From CAILZL01 sp050181835 (GTDB lineage: Bacteria > Pseudomonadota > Gammaproteobacteria > Steroidobacterales > Steroidobacteraceae), in the NCBI GenBank assembly GCA_050181835.1, contig JBFXCU010000001.1, positions 434,001 to 498,000 of the forward strand: a stretch of 64,000 bases of DNA, written 5' to 3'. Both the position numbers and the translations under genes were made by a program. Numbering within the stretch: position 1 is the first letter of the stretch; each line of letters starts with the position of its first letter. The notes under the pieces were generated by a model. The model saw only the letters and a program-made list of their open reading frames with translations. It did not search any database and was not told the origin of the DNA. Below, in pieces: positions 8,381-16,616 of this stretch.

Positions 8381-8863
8381 TTAGTCGCGAAAGTTAGTGT
8401 ACTGCAGTGGCATATCCAGATCAGCTGCACGAATCAGTGCCATGACTGATTGCAGGTCATCGCGGCTTTTGCCGGTGACACGTACCTGTTTGTCCTGTAG
8501 TGCGGCCTGCACTTTGATTTTTGAGTCCTTGATCACCCGCTGTACTTTCTTACCCAGCTCGCTATCAATTCCTTCACGCAGCGTGATCACCTGCTTGGCA
8601 CTGGCCAGATTGACGACAGGGTCATCAATCTTCATGCATTGCACATCAATACCGCGCTTGGCGAGTCGCAACTTGAGAATGTCCAGCAATTGTTGCAATT
8701 GAAACTCTGCTTGCGCACTGATGGTGATGGTTTTTTCACTCAGCTCGATTTTGGCGTTAGTACCTTTGAAATCAAAGCGGGTACCGAGTTCGCGGGTAGC
8801 TTGATCCACAGCATTAACGACTTCGTGCTGCTTCAGCTCGGAAACAATATCGAATGATGGCAT
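8381..8863 (-). CDS. yajQ: YajQ family nucleotide-binding protein
   Basis: A 160-residue protein beginning MPSFDIVSELKQHEVVNAVDQATRELGTRFDFKG, the standard YajQ N-terminus, and ending with a second ferredoxin-like half (VRVTGKSRDDLQSVMALIRAADLDMPLQYTNFRD). YajQ proteins bind nucleotides, and some (XC_3703) bind cyclic-di-GMP and act on transcription factors. The frame extends to 8953, but the family start is the ATG at 8863, preceded by AGGATCAGGCC. It lies upstream of oxyR on the same strand, 47 bases away. Confidence 0.93.
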   Translation of the reverse strand: MPSFDIVSELKQHEVVNAVDQATRELGTRFDFKGTNAKIELSEKTITISAQAEFQLQQLLDILKLRLAKRGIDVQCMKIDDPVVNLASAKQVITLREGIDSELGKKVQRVIKDSKIKVQAALQDKQVRVTGKSRDDLQSVMALIRAADLDMPLQYTNFRD

Positions 8864-9021
8864 GGCCTGATCCTGTAATAGCGGCTTGAATGGCTGCAAA
8901 GTACAAAGTTTACGTTTCTTTTGCATCTGCTGGCTTGTTTCACTGGAGGTCATTGACTAGTCTGCTGGGCTGTTCCACCTGGTTGCAAGAATTGAGGGCT
9001 GATTTCGAGAATGAGTATCGC

Positions 9022-10197
9022 ATGACCACGTCATCCACTATTGCACGGCACCCGCTGGGCTGGCTGTTGCTATTGGGTGCCTTGACAAGCTTGGGGCCGG
9101 TTTCCATTGACCTATACCTACCGGCATTTAGTTTGATCGAAGCCGAATTGGGTAAAGGTATTGCCAATACCCTTGCGGCGTACATGTTTGGCGTGGCGTT
9201 GGGACAGTTATTCTACGGCCCATTAAGCGATCGGTTTGGCCGTAAACCACCGCTATATGTGGCGTTACTGCTGTACTGCCTCGGTTCGTTGGGCTGCGCC
9301 ATGGCGGATAGCATGCATACCCTGATTCTGTGCCGTTTCCTGCAAGCTTTGGGTGGCTGTGCCGGGGTGGTGATTGCGCGTGCCATCGTGCGTGATTGTT
9401 GCGAAGCGCATGAAGCGGCACGGGTGTTTTCGACGCTGATATTGATTACAGCGGTAGGCCCAATTGTGGCACCGCTGGTGGGTAGCGTGATTACTGCGGC
9501 CAGTAGTTGGCGCCTATTATTTTATGGCCAAGCAGCATTGGGATTATTACTGCTGGTAATTATGCATTTCGCGCTGCAGGAAACAGCAGTACGCGGCAAA
9601 AGCCTCAGTGTGCGAGGAGTGGTAGATACCTATACCGCATTACTGCGTGAACGCAGCTTTCTCGGCCATGCACTCATCGGTGCCTGCGTTATCGGCATGA
9701 TTTTTTGCTACATCGCCAGCGCGCCAACGGTGTTAATGCAATCCTATGGGCTGACCGCGCAGCAACTGGCAGCGTTGATGGGCTTGAACGGCATGGCTTT
9801 CGTGGTAGCCAGTCAGTTCAACTTGCGGCGCCTGCGTCGTCATTCGCCCTCTGCCATCTTGCGTATAGCAGTGTGGGTGCCGGTCATCTTTGCGGCCGCT
9901 ACCTTGTTGGTGAATTTTCAAAGCGCAACTTATTTGAGTTTGTTGATAGGTCTGCAACTGGGTGTGTTTATCGGGGCAGGGCACATCAGCCCCAATGCTG
10001 CCGCTGAGGCGCTAGCCAAACAGGGGCAGCGTGCGGGTGCGGCATCGGCTTTGTTGGGTTCAGTGCAATCAGTCGGTTCAACTCTGGCCGGGGTGGTTGT
10101 CGGGCTTACCAGTGCTGGTGGCGTGCATTCCATGGCGTTGTTGATGTTGCTATTTGCGCTTGCCATGCTTGCCGCGCAGCACTGGCTCGCTCAATAG
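9022..10197 (+). CDS. Bcr/CflA family multidrug efflux MFS transporter
   Basis: A 391-residue inner-membrane drug/H+ antiporter of the 12-helix DHA1 group. TM1 carries LGALTSLGPVSIDLYLPAF, the PxSxDmYLPaf motif typical of Bcr/CflA. The TM2-TM3 loop has GQLFYGPLSDRFGRKPPLY (motif A), and TM4-TM5 have QALGGCAGVVIARAIVRD and VGPIVAPLVGS (motif C-like). The ATG at 9022 begins MTTSSTIARHPLGW and is preferred over the upstream ATG at 8890, whose extension overlaps the yajQ 5' end and has no membrane character. The substrate is not predictable. Confidence 0.9.
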   Translation: MTTSSTIARHPLGWLLLLGALTSLGPVSIDLYLPAFSLIEAELGKGIANTLAAYMFGVALGQLFYGPLSDRFGRKPPLYVALLLYCLGSLGCAMADSMHTLILCRFLQALGGCAGVVIARAIVRDCCEAHEAARVFSTLILITAVGPIVAPLVGSVITAASSWRLLFYGQAALGLLLLVIMHFALQETAVRGKSLSVRGVVDTYTALLRERSFLGHALIGACVIGMIFCYIASAPTVLMQSYGLTAQQLAALMGLNGMAFVVASQFNLRRLRRHSPSAILRIAVWVPVIFAAATLLVNFQSATYLSLLIGLQLGVFIGAGHISPNAAAEALAKQGQRAGAASALLGSVQSVGSTLAGVVVGLTSAGGVHSMALLMLLFALAMLAAQHWLAQ

Positions 10198-10305
10198 AAA
10201 TACCAGTGCAGGATCGGTGCGGTCGTTAAGGGCATCTGGCAAGCAGAGTTTTGGCTTGCTAACTTTGCATTGACAGAACCATCTTGGTCATCAGAATGCA
10301 GTTTT

Positions 10306-10983
10306 ATGATAAATAAATTACCAAAATGGGTAGAGGTTGGAGGATTTTTTCTTGCGCTAAACGCCGGTTTTATTAATGCAATTGGTCTTCTGGGTTTCAA
10401 GCATCAGGCAGTGTCTCATCTAACCGGCACGTCAACCTTTCTATCGCTCGCAGTAACGAAAACTGACTTTCAGGAAATGTTGCACTTGTTGCTGGTGATG
10501 CTGAGTTTCGTTTTAGGCGCCGCATTCAGTGGTGCTGTTATAGGAAACACGGCTTTAAGACTTGGGCGGCGGTATAGCCTTGCGCTTATGACAGAATCTA
10601 TTCTGTTGTTTGTATCCATGTTTTATCTGAATAATGGTTTGTTGATCGGCCATTTTTTTGCTTCCGCAGCGTGTGGCTTGCAGAACGCTATGACCAGCAC
10701 ATACAGCGGAGCAGTGGTGAGAACAACTCATGTCTCCGGGTTGTTTACCGACCTTGGTATCACGCTTGGCTTCCGGCTTCGCGGGCAGAAAGCCGACACT
10801 CGAAAAATTATTCTGTATCTCACGCTTATTGTAGGGTTTGTTCTAGGTGGCATTGCTGGTTCGTTGGCCTTCGCCAAATTCCAGTTTTCAGCAATGCTGG
10901 CTTCTAGTGTCATGACCGCAGTAATCGCAGTCAGTTATCTGCTGTATTGGCATCATGTGACACCGAAAAGCTCTAATGGCTAG
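10306..10983 (+). CDS. DUF1275 (YoaK-like) membrane protein
   Basis: A 225-residue protein with about six membrane segments and the DUF1275 pattern. It opens WVEVGGFFLALNAGFINAIGLLGF, followed by the conserved HLTGTST, then ACGLQNAMTSTYSGAVVRTTHVSGLFTDLGITLG, where QNA--s-----VRTTH-TG---D-G is the family signature. The function of the family is unknown. The ATG at 10306 (MINKLPKWVEVG) fits the family start; an upstream TTG extension is unlikely. It is probably a separate transcript from the MFS gene 108 bases upstream. Confidence 0.88.
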   Translation: MINKLPKWVEVGGFFLALNAGFINAIGLLGFKHQAVSHLTGTSTFLSLAVTKTDFQEMLHLLLVMLSFVLGAAFSGAVIGNTALRLGRRYSLALMTESILLFVSMFYLNNGLLIGHFFASAACGLQNAMTSTYSGAVVRTTHVSGLFTDLGITLGFRLRGQKADTRKIILYLTLIVGFVLGGIAGSLAFAKFQFSAMLASSVMTAVIAVSYLLYWHHVTPKSSNG

Positions 10984-11052
10984 CAATATCAAGTGGGCGG
11001 AGTAATGCTCGGCTGGCTTTCCGCTGCGAAAAGTCACAGTTAACTACAATGG

Positions 11053-11802
11053 TCAGCGTGTTGGTACCGCCCATGGCAAGGCCACTTCACGCAGTATTTC
11101 TTCGCTTTCAGTCGATTTTTCCGACATACGTGTAACCACTACAGTTTGCGCGGTACTTGAATTGATCCATAGCTGGCCCTGTAGGTCACCGTGTGTATCC
11201 ACTTTGCCCTTGAATAGCAGTACATAGCCCTGACCCAAGCCACCTAGATAGATATCATCGCCTTGTGCCTGTCCGTAGATAAGCAGCCCCGCACCATCGG
11301 CGAACACTAACTCACCATCAATGGCATCAAACTTTTGCTGTAGCCGCAGCGTTACTGGCGCATTGGAATGGTCGAGATCAAGGGCTTCAAATTGCCATTG
11401 CCCGGACACGTCGGCGTTATCGGTGCTGGAGTTTGCAACGAATCGATACGGTTTATTCAGCTCTGCTGCGAAGGGTAGGTGTTGCTGTTTGCCATGGTTA
11501 TCGCTAACAACTAGCTCGCCTTGCAGTTTGGCGTGGCCAATCGTGGCTTGTAGTGTGCCGCTACCATTGGGTAGCTGTGCCGTAAGCACGCCATCTGTAA
11601 TTTTCAGTTCAGTAGCGGCTTGGGCTGCACCATTTTGTACTAGCCACAGCTGTGCTTTTGTATCGACGTTAAGTTCAAACGGTACGATGCCTCCGCCTAG
11701 TTCGATGTGGGCGCGGTAGTCACCAGGCTGTGGTGACTCCAGTTTACTGCACGCGCCCAGTAGCAACGCGAAGAGGGGAAAGAGCAGTCTGAATCTCAAC
11801 AT
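11053..11802 (-). CDS. Putative lipoprotein of unknown function
   Basis: About 249 residues from the ATG at 11802, which begins MLRFRLLFPLFALLLGACSKLES. The LLGAC lipobox is clear, and the residue after Cys is Ser, which favours outer-membrane sorting. The rest is a beta-rich, probably periplasmic domain (ELNVDTKAQLWLVQNG, LTAQLPNGSGTLQATIGHAKLQGELVV), repetitive in the manner of lipocalin- or barrel-like folds, but I cannot name a family. Two in-frame ATGs upstream (11820, 11844) are possible starts. It is transcribed away from the sulfate-type ABC operon, with about 190 bases between the two 5' ends. Confidence 0.7.
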   Translation of the reverse strand: MLRFRLLFPLFALLLGACSKLESPQPGDYRAHIELGGGIVPFELNVDTKAQLWLVQNGAAQAATELKITDGVLTAQLPNGSGTLQATIGHAKLQGELVVSDNHGKQQHLPFAAELNKPYRFVANSSTDNADVSGQWQFEALDLDHSNAPVTLRLQQKFDAIDGELVFADGAGLLIYGQAQGDDIYLGGLGQGYVLLFKGKVDTHGDLQGQLWINSSTAQTVVVTRMSEKSTESEEILREVALPWAVPTR

Positions 11803-11995
11803 ATAGGGTTTGTATCTCATAGGGTAATGATTGTGCCGTAGCACGCTCGGAACGGCACATTTCTAAACGACTTGTCATTTAACGCCACCATTTTCGGTCA
11901 GCCAAGCTGATTGTTACCTGTTTATAACCAGTCTGTGACTGACCTTGATGCCCCTCCCACGGTAGGATACGCGACCTTTTGTCGGTGCTCGCCTC

Positions 11996-13771
11996 ATGTC
12001 TATTACCCTCGATCAGATTACCAAGCGTTACCACAATACGCCGGTGGTCAATGATGTTTCGCTAGAGGTGAGCGACGGGGAGTTTTTTGTGTTGCTGGGT
12101 GCCAGTGGTAGTGGCAAAAGTACGCTGTTGCGCGCCATTGCCGGGCTGACTGGCGTGGATCATGGCCGTATCTCGTTGCATGGTCGCGATGTCACTCACG
12201 TGTCACCGCGTAAGCGCGAGGTGGGCTTCGTATTCCAGAATTACGCTTTGTTCAAGCACATGAGTGTTGCCGACAACATTGAATTTGCGTTGCGGGTGCG
12301 TGGTGTCAAATCGGCCGAACGGCGCTTGCGCCGTCAGGAGCTGCTGCGACTGGTGGCGCTGGAAGGCATGGGCGACCGCCTGCCCACGCAGTTGTCTGGT
12401 GGTCAGCAACAGCGAGTGGCGGTGGCGCGGGCGCTGGCGCATAAGCCGCAGGTGTTGTTAATGGATGAACCCTTTGGTGCGCTGGATGCCAAAATCCGTG
12501 AGGAGCTGCGGCGCACCATTCGCGAAGTGCAGCGTGAATTAAAAATTTCCACCATCTTGGTCACCCACGATCAGGAAGAGGCCTTCGCCCTGGCGGATCG
12601 TATCGGCGTGATGAACATGGGCCGCTTGCTGGAAGTGGGTCGGGCTGAGGACTTGTACGCGCGTCCAGCCACCCGCTTTGTCGCGACTTTCCTCGGCGCA
12701 GCCAATTTGCTGCTAGCGCGCCGAACTGCCGCCGGCATTCACGTTGGCGTGACTCCGGTGAACACACCGCTGGACAAGTCCGGTGAGCAGCGCGCCGAAT
12801 TACGCCGTGAACAAGAGGTCGTCGCCGTGCTGCGTCCGGAGGAGATTTCTCTGGTCACACAGCGCGAAGCACTGAATGGCACATATCTGGGTGCGGGGGT
12901 GGTGGAGGCCACCGGCTTTACTGGTGCCTTCGAGCGCTTGCGCGTGCGGATGACAGAAACGGACAAAGTGGTTGTCTCAACCGACTCTGACCCGGAGAAC
13001 ATGGCAGTACTGGAAGTGACCCGCACTCAGCATGAGCAACGCCAGTTGCCATTGAGTATTGGTCAAAGTGTGGTGGTAGGAGTGCGGCGCATTCACGTCT
13101 TGCCAACTCCGTTATCCAGTTACAGCGTTTATGCCGCGACTGCTGCGGCGGCTGAAGCGCTCAAACAGCATCCGTTACTGGTGGAGCTGGCCGAGCGCAT
13201 GAAGACCCGCGTGACCGTGCAAGTGGACGCTCGCTTTGGTCAACCCACTGCTACCTCGCCACAGCAAACCCTGTCAGGGGTAGCGGTGATAGCCGCAGGC
13301 GCAGCTGCGGCTGCACAGCTGGATTGGTTGTTGCAGTGTGGTGCTTCTGAAGTGCTGGTACTGCCTGAGTTATTTACGCCAGCTACTCGGGTGCTCATTC
13401 ACTGGACTGGCGATGCCGTGCAGCGCGCCACGCTGGCCGCCGCTGCCAGTGTGCTGCGCCACGTACATGCTGAAGCCATCTATCTTAACGTCTTGCCGGG
13501 TGAAGCTTGCGATGCCAATAAACCCGTCGGCGTGAGCGATCTACAGGCGGTTGATGATTTGAACATGCACACTGAGTTGCACTACGGTGATGCCGCCGCA
13601 TTGTTGCAGCAGGAATCGATTGAGCGCGCCGATCAGATGTTGATTCTGGGTATAACTAATCCGGTAGATTTCCGGCAACGCTTTGCCTGGCTATTACAAC
13701 AATCCTCCGGCTGGCCGGTGTTGTTAGTGTTTTCCGGCAATGACGCAGTCGTGGCGCGGAAGCAGGCTTGA
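11996..13771 (+). CDS. Sulfate-type ABC transporter ATPase (CysA-like) with C-terminal universal-stress-protein-like region
   Basis: The ATPase energises import of sulfate or a related oxyanion. Of 591 residues, about 1-240 form the ABC domain: Walker A GASGSGKST (35-43), Q-loop FQNYALF (80-86), signature LSGGQQQR (133-140), Walker B VLLMDEP (153-159) and switch His191. A TOBE-like region follows to about 370. A normal CysA stops near 350-370. Here some 220 more residues follow, with a USP-like alpha/beta unit at about 464-581 (TRVLIHWTGDAVQRATLAAA ... ADQMLILGITNP ... GWPVLLVFSG). The segment before it (about 376-460) may be a degenerate second USP half. The gene leads an operon with the binding protein and two permeases; its stop overlaps the next ATG. 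Confidence 0.88.
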   Translation: MSITLDQITKRYHNTPVVNDVSLEVSDGEFFVLLGASGSGKSTLLRAIAGLTGVDHGRISLHGRDVTHVSPRKREVGFVFQNYALFKHMSVADNIEFALRVRGVKSAERRLRRQELLRLVALEGMGDRLPTQLSGGQQQRVAVARALAHKPQVLLMDEPFGALDAKIREELRRTIREVQRELKISTILVTHDQEEAFALADRIGVMNMGRLLEVGRAEDLYARPATRFVATFLGAANLLLARRTAAGIHVGVTPVNTPLDKSGEQRAELRREQEVVAVLRPEEISLVTQREALNGTYLGAGVVEATGFTGAFERLRVRMTETDKVVVSTDSDPENMAVLEVTRTQHEQRQLPLSIGQSVVVGVRRIHVLPTPLSSYSVYAATAAAAEALKQHPLLVELAERMKTRVTVQVDARFGQPTATSPQQTLSGVAVIAAGAAAAAQLDWLLQCGASEVLVLPELFTPATRVLIHWTGDAVQRATLAAAASVLRHVHAEAIYLNVLPGEACDANKPVGVSDLQAVDDLNMHTELHYGDAAALLQQESIERADQMLILGITNPVDFRQRFAWLLQQSSGWPVLLVFSGNDAVVARKQA

Positions 13772-14844
13772 TGTTGTCCATACGCATTAATTGCTTATTG
13801 GTGATGCTGTTGCTTAGCGCCTGTGGCACGGGTACGGCGACTGATCCCAATAACATTCAATTGCTGAATGTCAGCTACGATCCGACTCGTGAACTGTATC
13901 GTGATGTCAATGAACAGTTTAGTAATTATTGGCTGGCGCAGACCGGACAGCATGTCAGTATCAATCAATCGCATGGTGGCTCGGGTAGTCAGGCACGTGC
14001 GGTTATTGAAGGTTTGAAAGCCGATGTGGTGACGTTGGCGTTGGGCTATGACATTGATGCGATCTATAAACGCAGCAAAAAAATCAACGCAGACTGGCAA
14101 GCGCGTTTGCCAGATAACAGCGCGCCTTATGTTTCTACGATTGTATTTCTGGTTCGCAAAGGCAATCCCAAGCGTATTCACGACTGGGATGATCTGATTC
14201 GTACCGATGTGCAAGTTGTTACGCCTAGTCCAAAAACATCAGGCGGCGCGCGCTGGAATTACTTGGCCGCGTGGGGCTATGTACTTGATCGTGAATTGCA
14301 CGGAGAGTGGGCAAAGCTGCAAGATCCCGCAGCCGCTGCCGAAGTTGCTGCAGCGCAGACCAAGGCAGAGAAATTTGTAGCTGCCATGTATCGCAATGCG
14401 CCGGTACTTGATCGCGCTGCGCGTGCTGCGACCAACACGTTTGCGCAGCGTCGTATTGGTGATGTACTGGTTGCGTGGGAAAACGAAGCGCTGCTTGCGA
14501 TTACAGAGCTCAGCGATCAAGGACTCGAATTGGTGGTGCCTAGTACCAGTATTCTGGCTGAGCCCCCAGTGGCAGTTGTAGATGCGGTGGTGGATCGCAG
14601 AGGTTCGCGCCGCGTTGCCGAAGCCTATTTGCAATATCTGTATAGCTCGGCGGGTCAAGAGTTGGTAGCTACGCATCATTTCCGGCCGCGTGATCCAGCG
14701 GTAATGTCGCGCCACCAAAATGAATTTCCGAGCTTGCGTCTGTTCACTATCAACCAGGCATTTGGTAATTGGAAACAAGCGCAAGCCGAACACTTTGCCG
14801 ATGGCGGCCGGTTCGATCGCATTTATACGGCGCCTGGATCATGA
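13771..14844 (+). CDS. Sulfate-family ABC transporter substrate-binding lipoprotein
   Basis: This is the extracytoplasmic receptor for the importer. From the ATG at 13771 (overlapping the TGA of the ATPase gene) the protein has 357 residues. The signal ends LLLSACGTG, a good lipobox, so unlike soluble enteric Sbp/CysP it is membrane tethered. The mature part carries the Sbp signature: NVSYDPTRELYRDVNEQF, INQSHGGSGSQARAVIEGL and VVTLALGYDIDAI, then FLVRKGNPK, DWDDL and TPSPKTSGGARWNYLAAWG. Sulfate is the likely ligand; thiosulfate or molybdate cannot be excluded from sequence alone. Confidence 0.92.
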   Translation: MLSIRINCLLVMLLLSACGTGTATDPNNIQLLNVSYDPTRELYRDVNEQFSNYWLAQTGQHVSINQSHGGSGSQARAVIEGLKADVVTLALGYDIDAIYKRSKKINADWQARLPDNSAPYVSTIVFLVRKGNPKRIHDWDDLIRTDVQVVTPSPKTSGGARWNYLAAWGYVLDRELHGEWAKLQDPAAAAEVAAAQTKAEKFVAAMYRNAPVLDRAARAATNTFAQRRIGDVLVAWENEALLAITELSDQGLELVVPSTSILAEPPVAVVDAVVDRRGSRRVAEAYLQYLYSSAGQELVATHHFRPRDPAVMSRHQNEFPSLRLFTINQAFGNWKQAQAEHFADGGRFDRIYTAPGS

Positions 14845-15680
14845 GTCAATCACGTCTGCATACCGTGCTGCCGGGGTTCGGCTTGACGGTGGGTTACACT
14901 ACCTTCTTCCTCAGTGTGGTGGTGCTGTTGCCATTGGCAGCCATGGTCATCAAGGCGTCCAGTCTGAGTGCCGAACAGTTTATGGCGGTGTTGCTTGATC
15001 CGCGTGTGGTTGCCTCTTATAAGTTGACATTTGGTACGTCACTGCTCGCAGCAATAATCAATCTGGTGTTTGGTTTCATTATTGCCTGGGCGCTGGTTCG
15101 TTATGATTTTCCGGGCCGCAAATTTCTTGATGCCTTGATCGATATGCCATTTGCGTTGCCAACCGCCGTGTCAGGTATTGCACTGACCGCCGTGTTTGCA
15201 CAAGACGGTTGGCTGGGGCAGCAGCTGGCACGTATCGGCATCCAAGTGGTGTACAGCTGGATAGGCATTACCGTGGCGTTAACCTTGATAGGCATGCCAT
15301 TTGTCGTGCGGTCGGTACAGCCAGCATTGGCGGAAGTGCAACGTGATCTTGAGGATGCAGCGGAAACCCTTGGCGCAAATCGTTTCACGGTTTTCTGGCG
15401 GATTATATTTCCCACTGTGCTACCAGCCCTGCTGACCGGTTTTACCATGGCCTTTGCCCGTGGCATTGGTGAATATGGCTCAGTCATTTTCATTGCTGGC
15501 AACCTGCCAATGAAAACCGAGATCACACCCTTGTTGATCGTTATCAAGCTGGAGCAATACGACTACGTGGGTGCTGCGGCGCTGGGCTGCATCATGCTGG
15601 GGATGTCATTCATCATGTTGTTATCTATCAACTTGTTGCAGGCTTGGGGTCGGCGGCGGTTGGTTGTAGGTAAGCGTTAA
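14841..15680 (+). CDS. cysT: Sulfate ABC transporter permease CysT (CysU)
   Basis: An inner-membrane permease of 279 residues with about six helices. It begins MSQSRLHTVLPGFGLTVGYTTFFLSVVVLLPL, the typical CysT start. The EAA loop, EVQRDLEDAAETLGANRFTVFWRIIFPTVLPALLTG, contacts the ATPase. The ATG at 14841 overlaps the stop of the binding-protein gene (ATGA), implying translational coupling; the frame further upstream is a shadow of that gene. Family members pair with CysW to form the channel. Confidence 0.93.
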   Translation: MSQSRLHTVLPGFGLTVGYTTFFLSVVVLLPLAAMVIKASSLSAEQFMAVLLDPRVVASYKLTFGTSLLAAIINLVFGFIIAWALVRYDFPGRKFLDALIDMPFALPTAVSGIALTAVFAQDGWLGQQLARIGIQVVYSWIGITVALTLIGMPFVVRSVQPALAEVQRDLEDAAETLGANRFTVFWRIIFPTVLPALLTGFTMAFARGIGEYGSVIFIAGNLPMKTEITPLLIVIKLEQYDYVGAAALGCIMLGMSFIMLLSINLLQAWGRRRLVVGKR

Positions 15681-16546
15681 TGGCTACTGGCCCCTCTAAA
15701 CAATTGCTGACTGAACTGGCGACGCGTCCCGGACGCAATACCTGGTCAGACAAGTTTGCCCGTTGGGCTTACATCAGCTTGTCGATGACATTTCTGGCGG
15801 CATTGTTGATCGCGCCGTTGATGATGGTGTTGGGTGCTGCCTTCTCGAAAGGACTTAGTGCCTATACCGACAGCTTCATGGATGGTGATACCTATGCGGC
15901 TATCAAATTGACGTTAACCATCTCTATCATTGTTGTGCCCTTGAATACCCTGTTTGGTATTGCTGCGGCATGGGCCATTGCCAAGTTTGAATTCACCGGC
16001 AAGAGTATTCTGATTACGGCCATTGATTTGCCGATTGCCGTGTCACCGATTATTTCCGGCTTGATTTACATTTTGTTGTTCGGCTCGCAAGGCTGGTTTG
16101 GCCTGTGGTTACAAGAGCACGACATCAGTATTATTTTCGCGCTACCTGGCATGGTGCTAGCCACCATGTTTGTCACTTTTCCTTATGTGGCACGCGAGTT
16201 GATCCCATTGATGCAGCAACTGGGGAACGATGAGGAAGAAGCGGCGATTACCATGGGTGCGAGTGGACTGATGACCTTTATCCGCGTCACCCTGCCAAAA
16301 ATTCGTTGGGGGTTGGTGTACGGCATGATCCTCACCAATGCACGTGCTATGGGTGAATTCGGTGCCGTATCAGTTGTCTCTGGTCATATTCGTGGTTTGA
16401 CCAACACCATGCCGCTACATATCGAGATTCTTTATAACGAATACAACTTTGTTGGTGCGTTTGCCGTAGCGTCGTTACTGATGGTGCTGGCAATTATTAC
16501 ACTGCTAATCAAGACGGCCATTGAATGGCGCGGTTTACGGGGGTGA
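15680..16546 (+). CDS. cysW: Sulfate ABC transporter permease CysW
   Basis: A 288-residue inner-membrane permease, the partner of CysT. It carries an N-terminal hydrophobic segment (YISLSMTFLAALLIAPLMMVLGAAFSKGL), the family motif LPIAVSPIISGLIYILLFGSQGWFG, and the EAA loop NDEEEAAITMGASGLMTFIRVTLPKIRWGLVYG. Its start ATG shares a base with the cysT stop (TAATG). The operon order here is ATPase, binding protein, T, W, while the enteric order is P, T, W, A. A short GCCCTC-TT-GAGGGC hairpin follows the stop but lacks a T-run. Confidence 0.93.
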   Translation: MATGPSKQLLTELATRPGRNTWSDKFARWAYISLSMTFLAALLIAPLMMVLGAAFSKGLSAYTDSFMDGDTYAAIKLTLTISIIVVPLNTLFGIAAAWAIAKFEFTGKSILITAIDLPIAVSPIISGLIYILLFGSQGWFGLWLQEHDISIIFALPGMVLATMFVTFPYVARELIPLMQQLGNDEEEAAITMGASGLMTFIRVTLPKIRWGLVYGMILTNARAMGEFGAVSVVSGHIRGLTNTMPLHIEILYNEYNFVGAFAVASLLMVLAIITLLIKTAIEWRGLRG

Positions 16547-16616
16547 GGCGTTGAGCTGATTAATGGGTGCCCTCTTGAGGGCGCAAACGAAAGCTTTAAC
16601 TTGCTAAGCTTCACCC

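Noticed and set aside
16561..16595. Hairpin after cysW as a terminator
   Set aside because: Stem of only six pairs and no T-run; readthrough into the PLD gene is possible.
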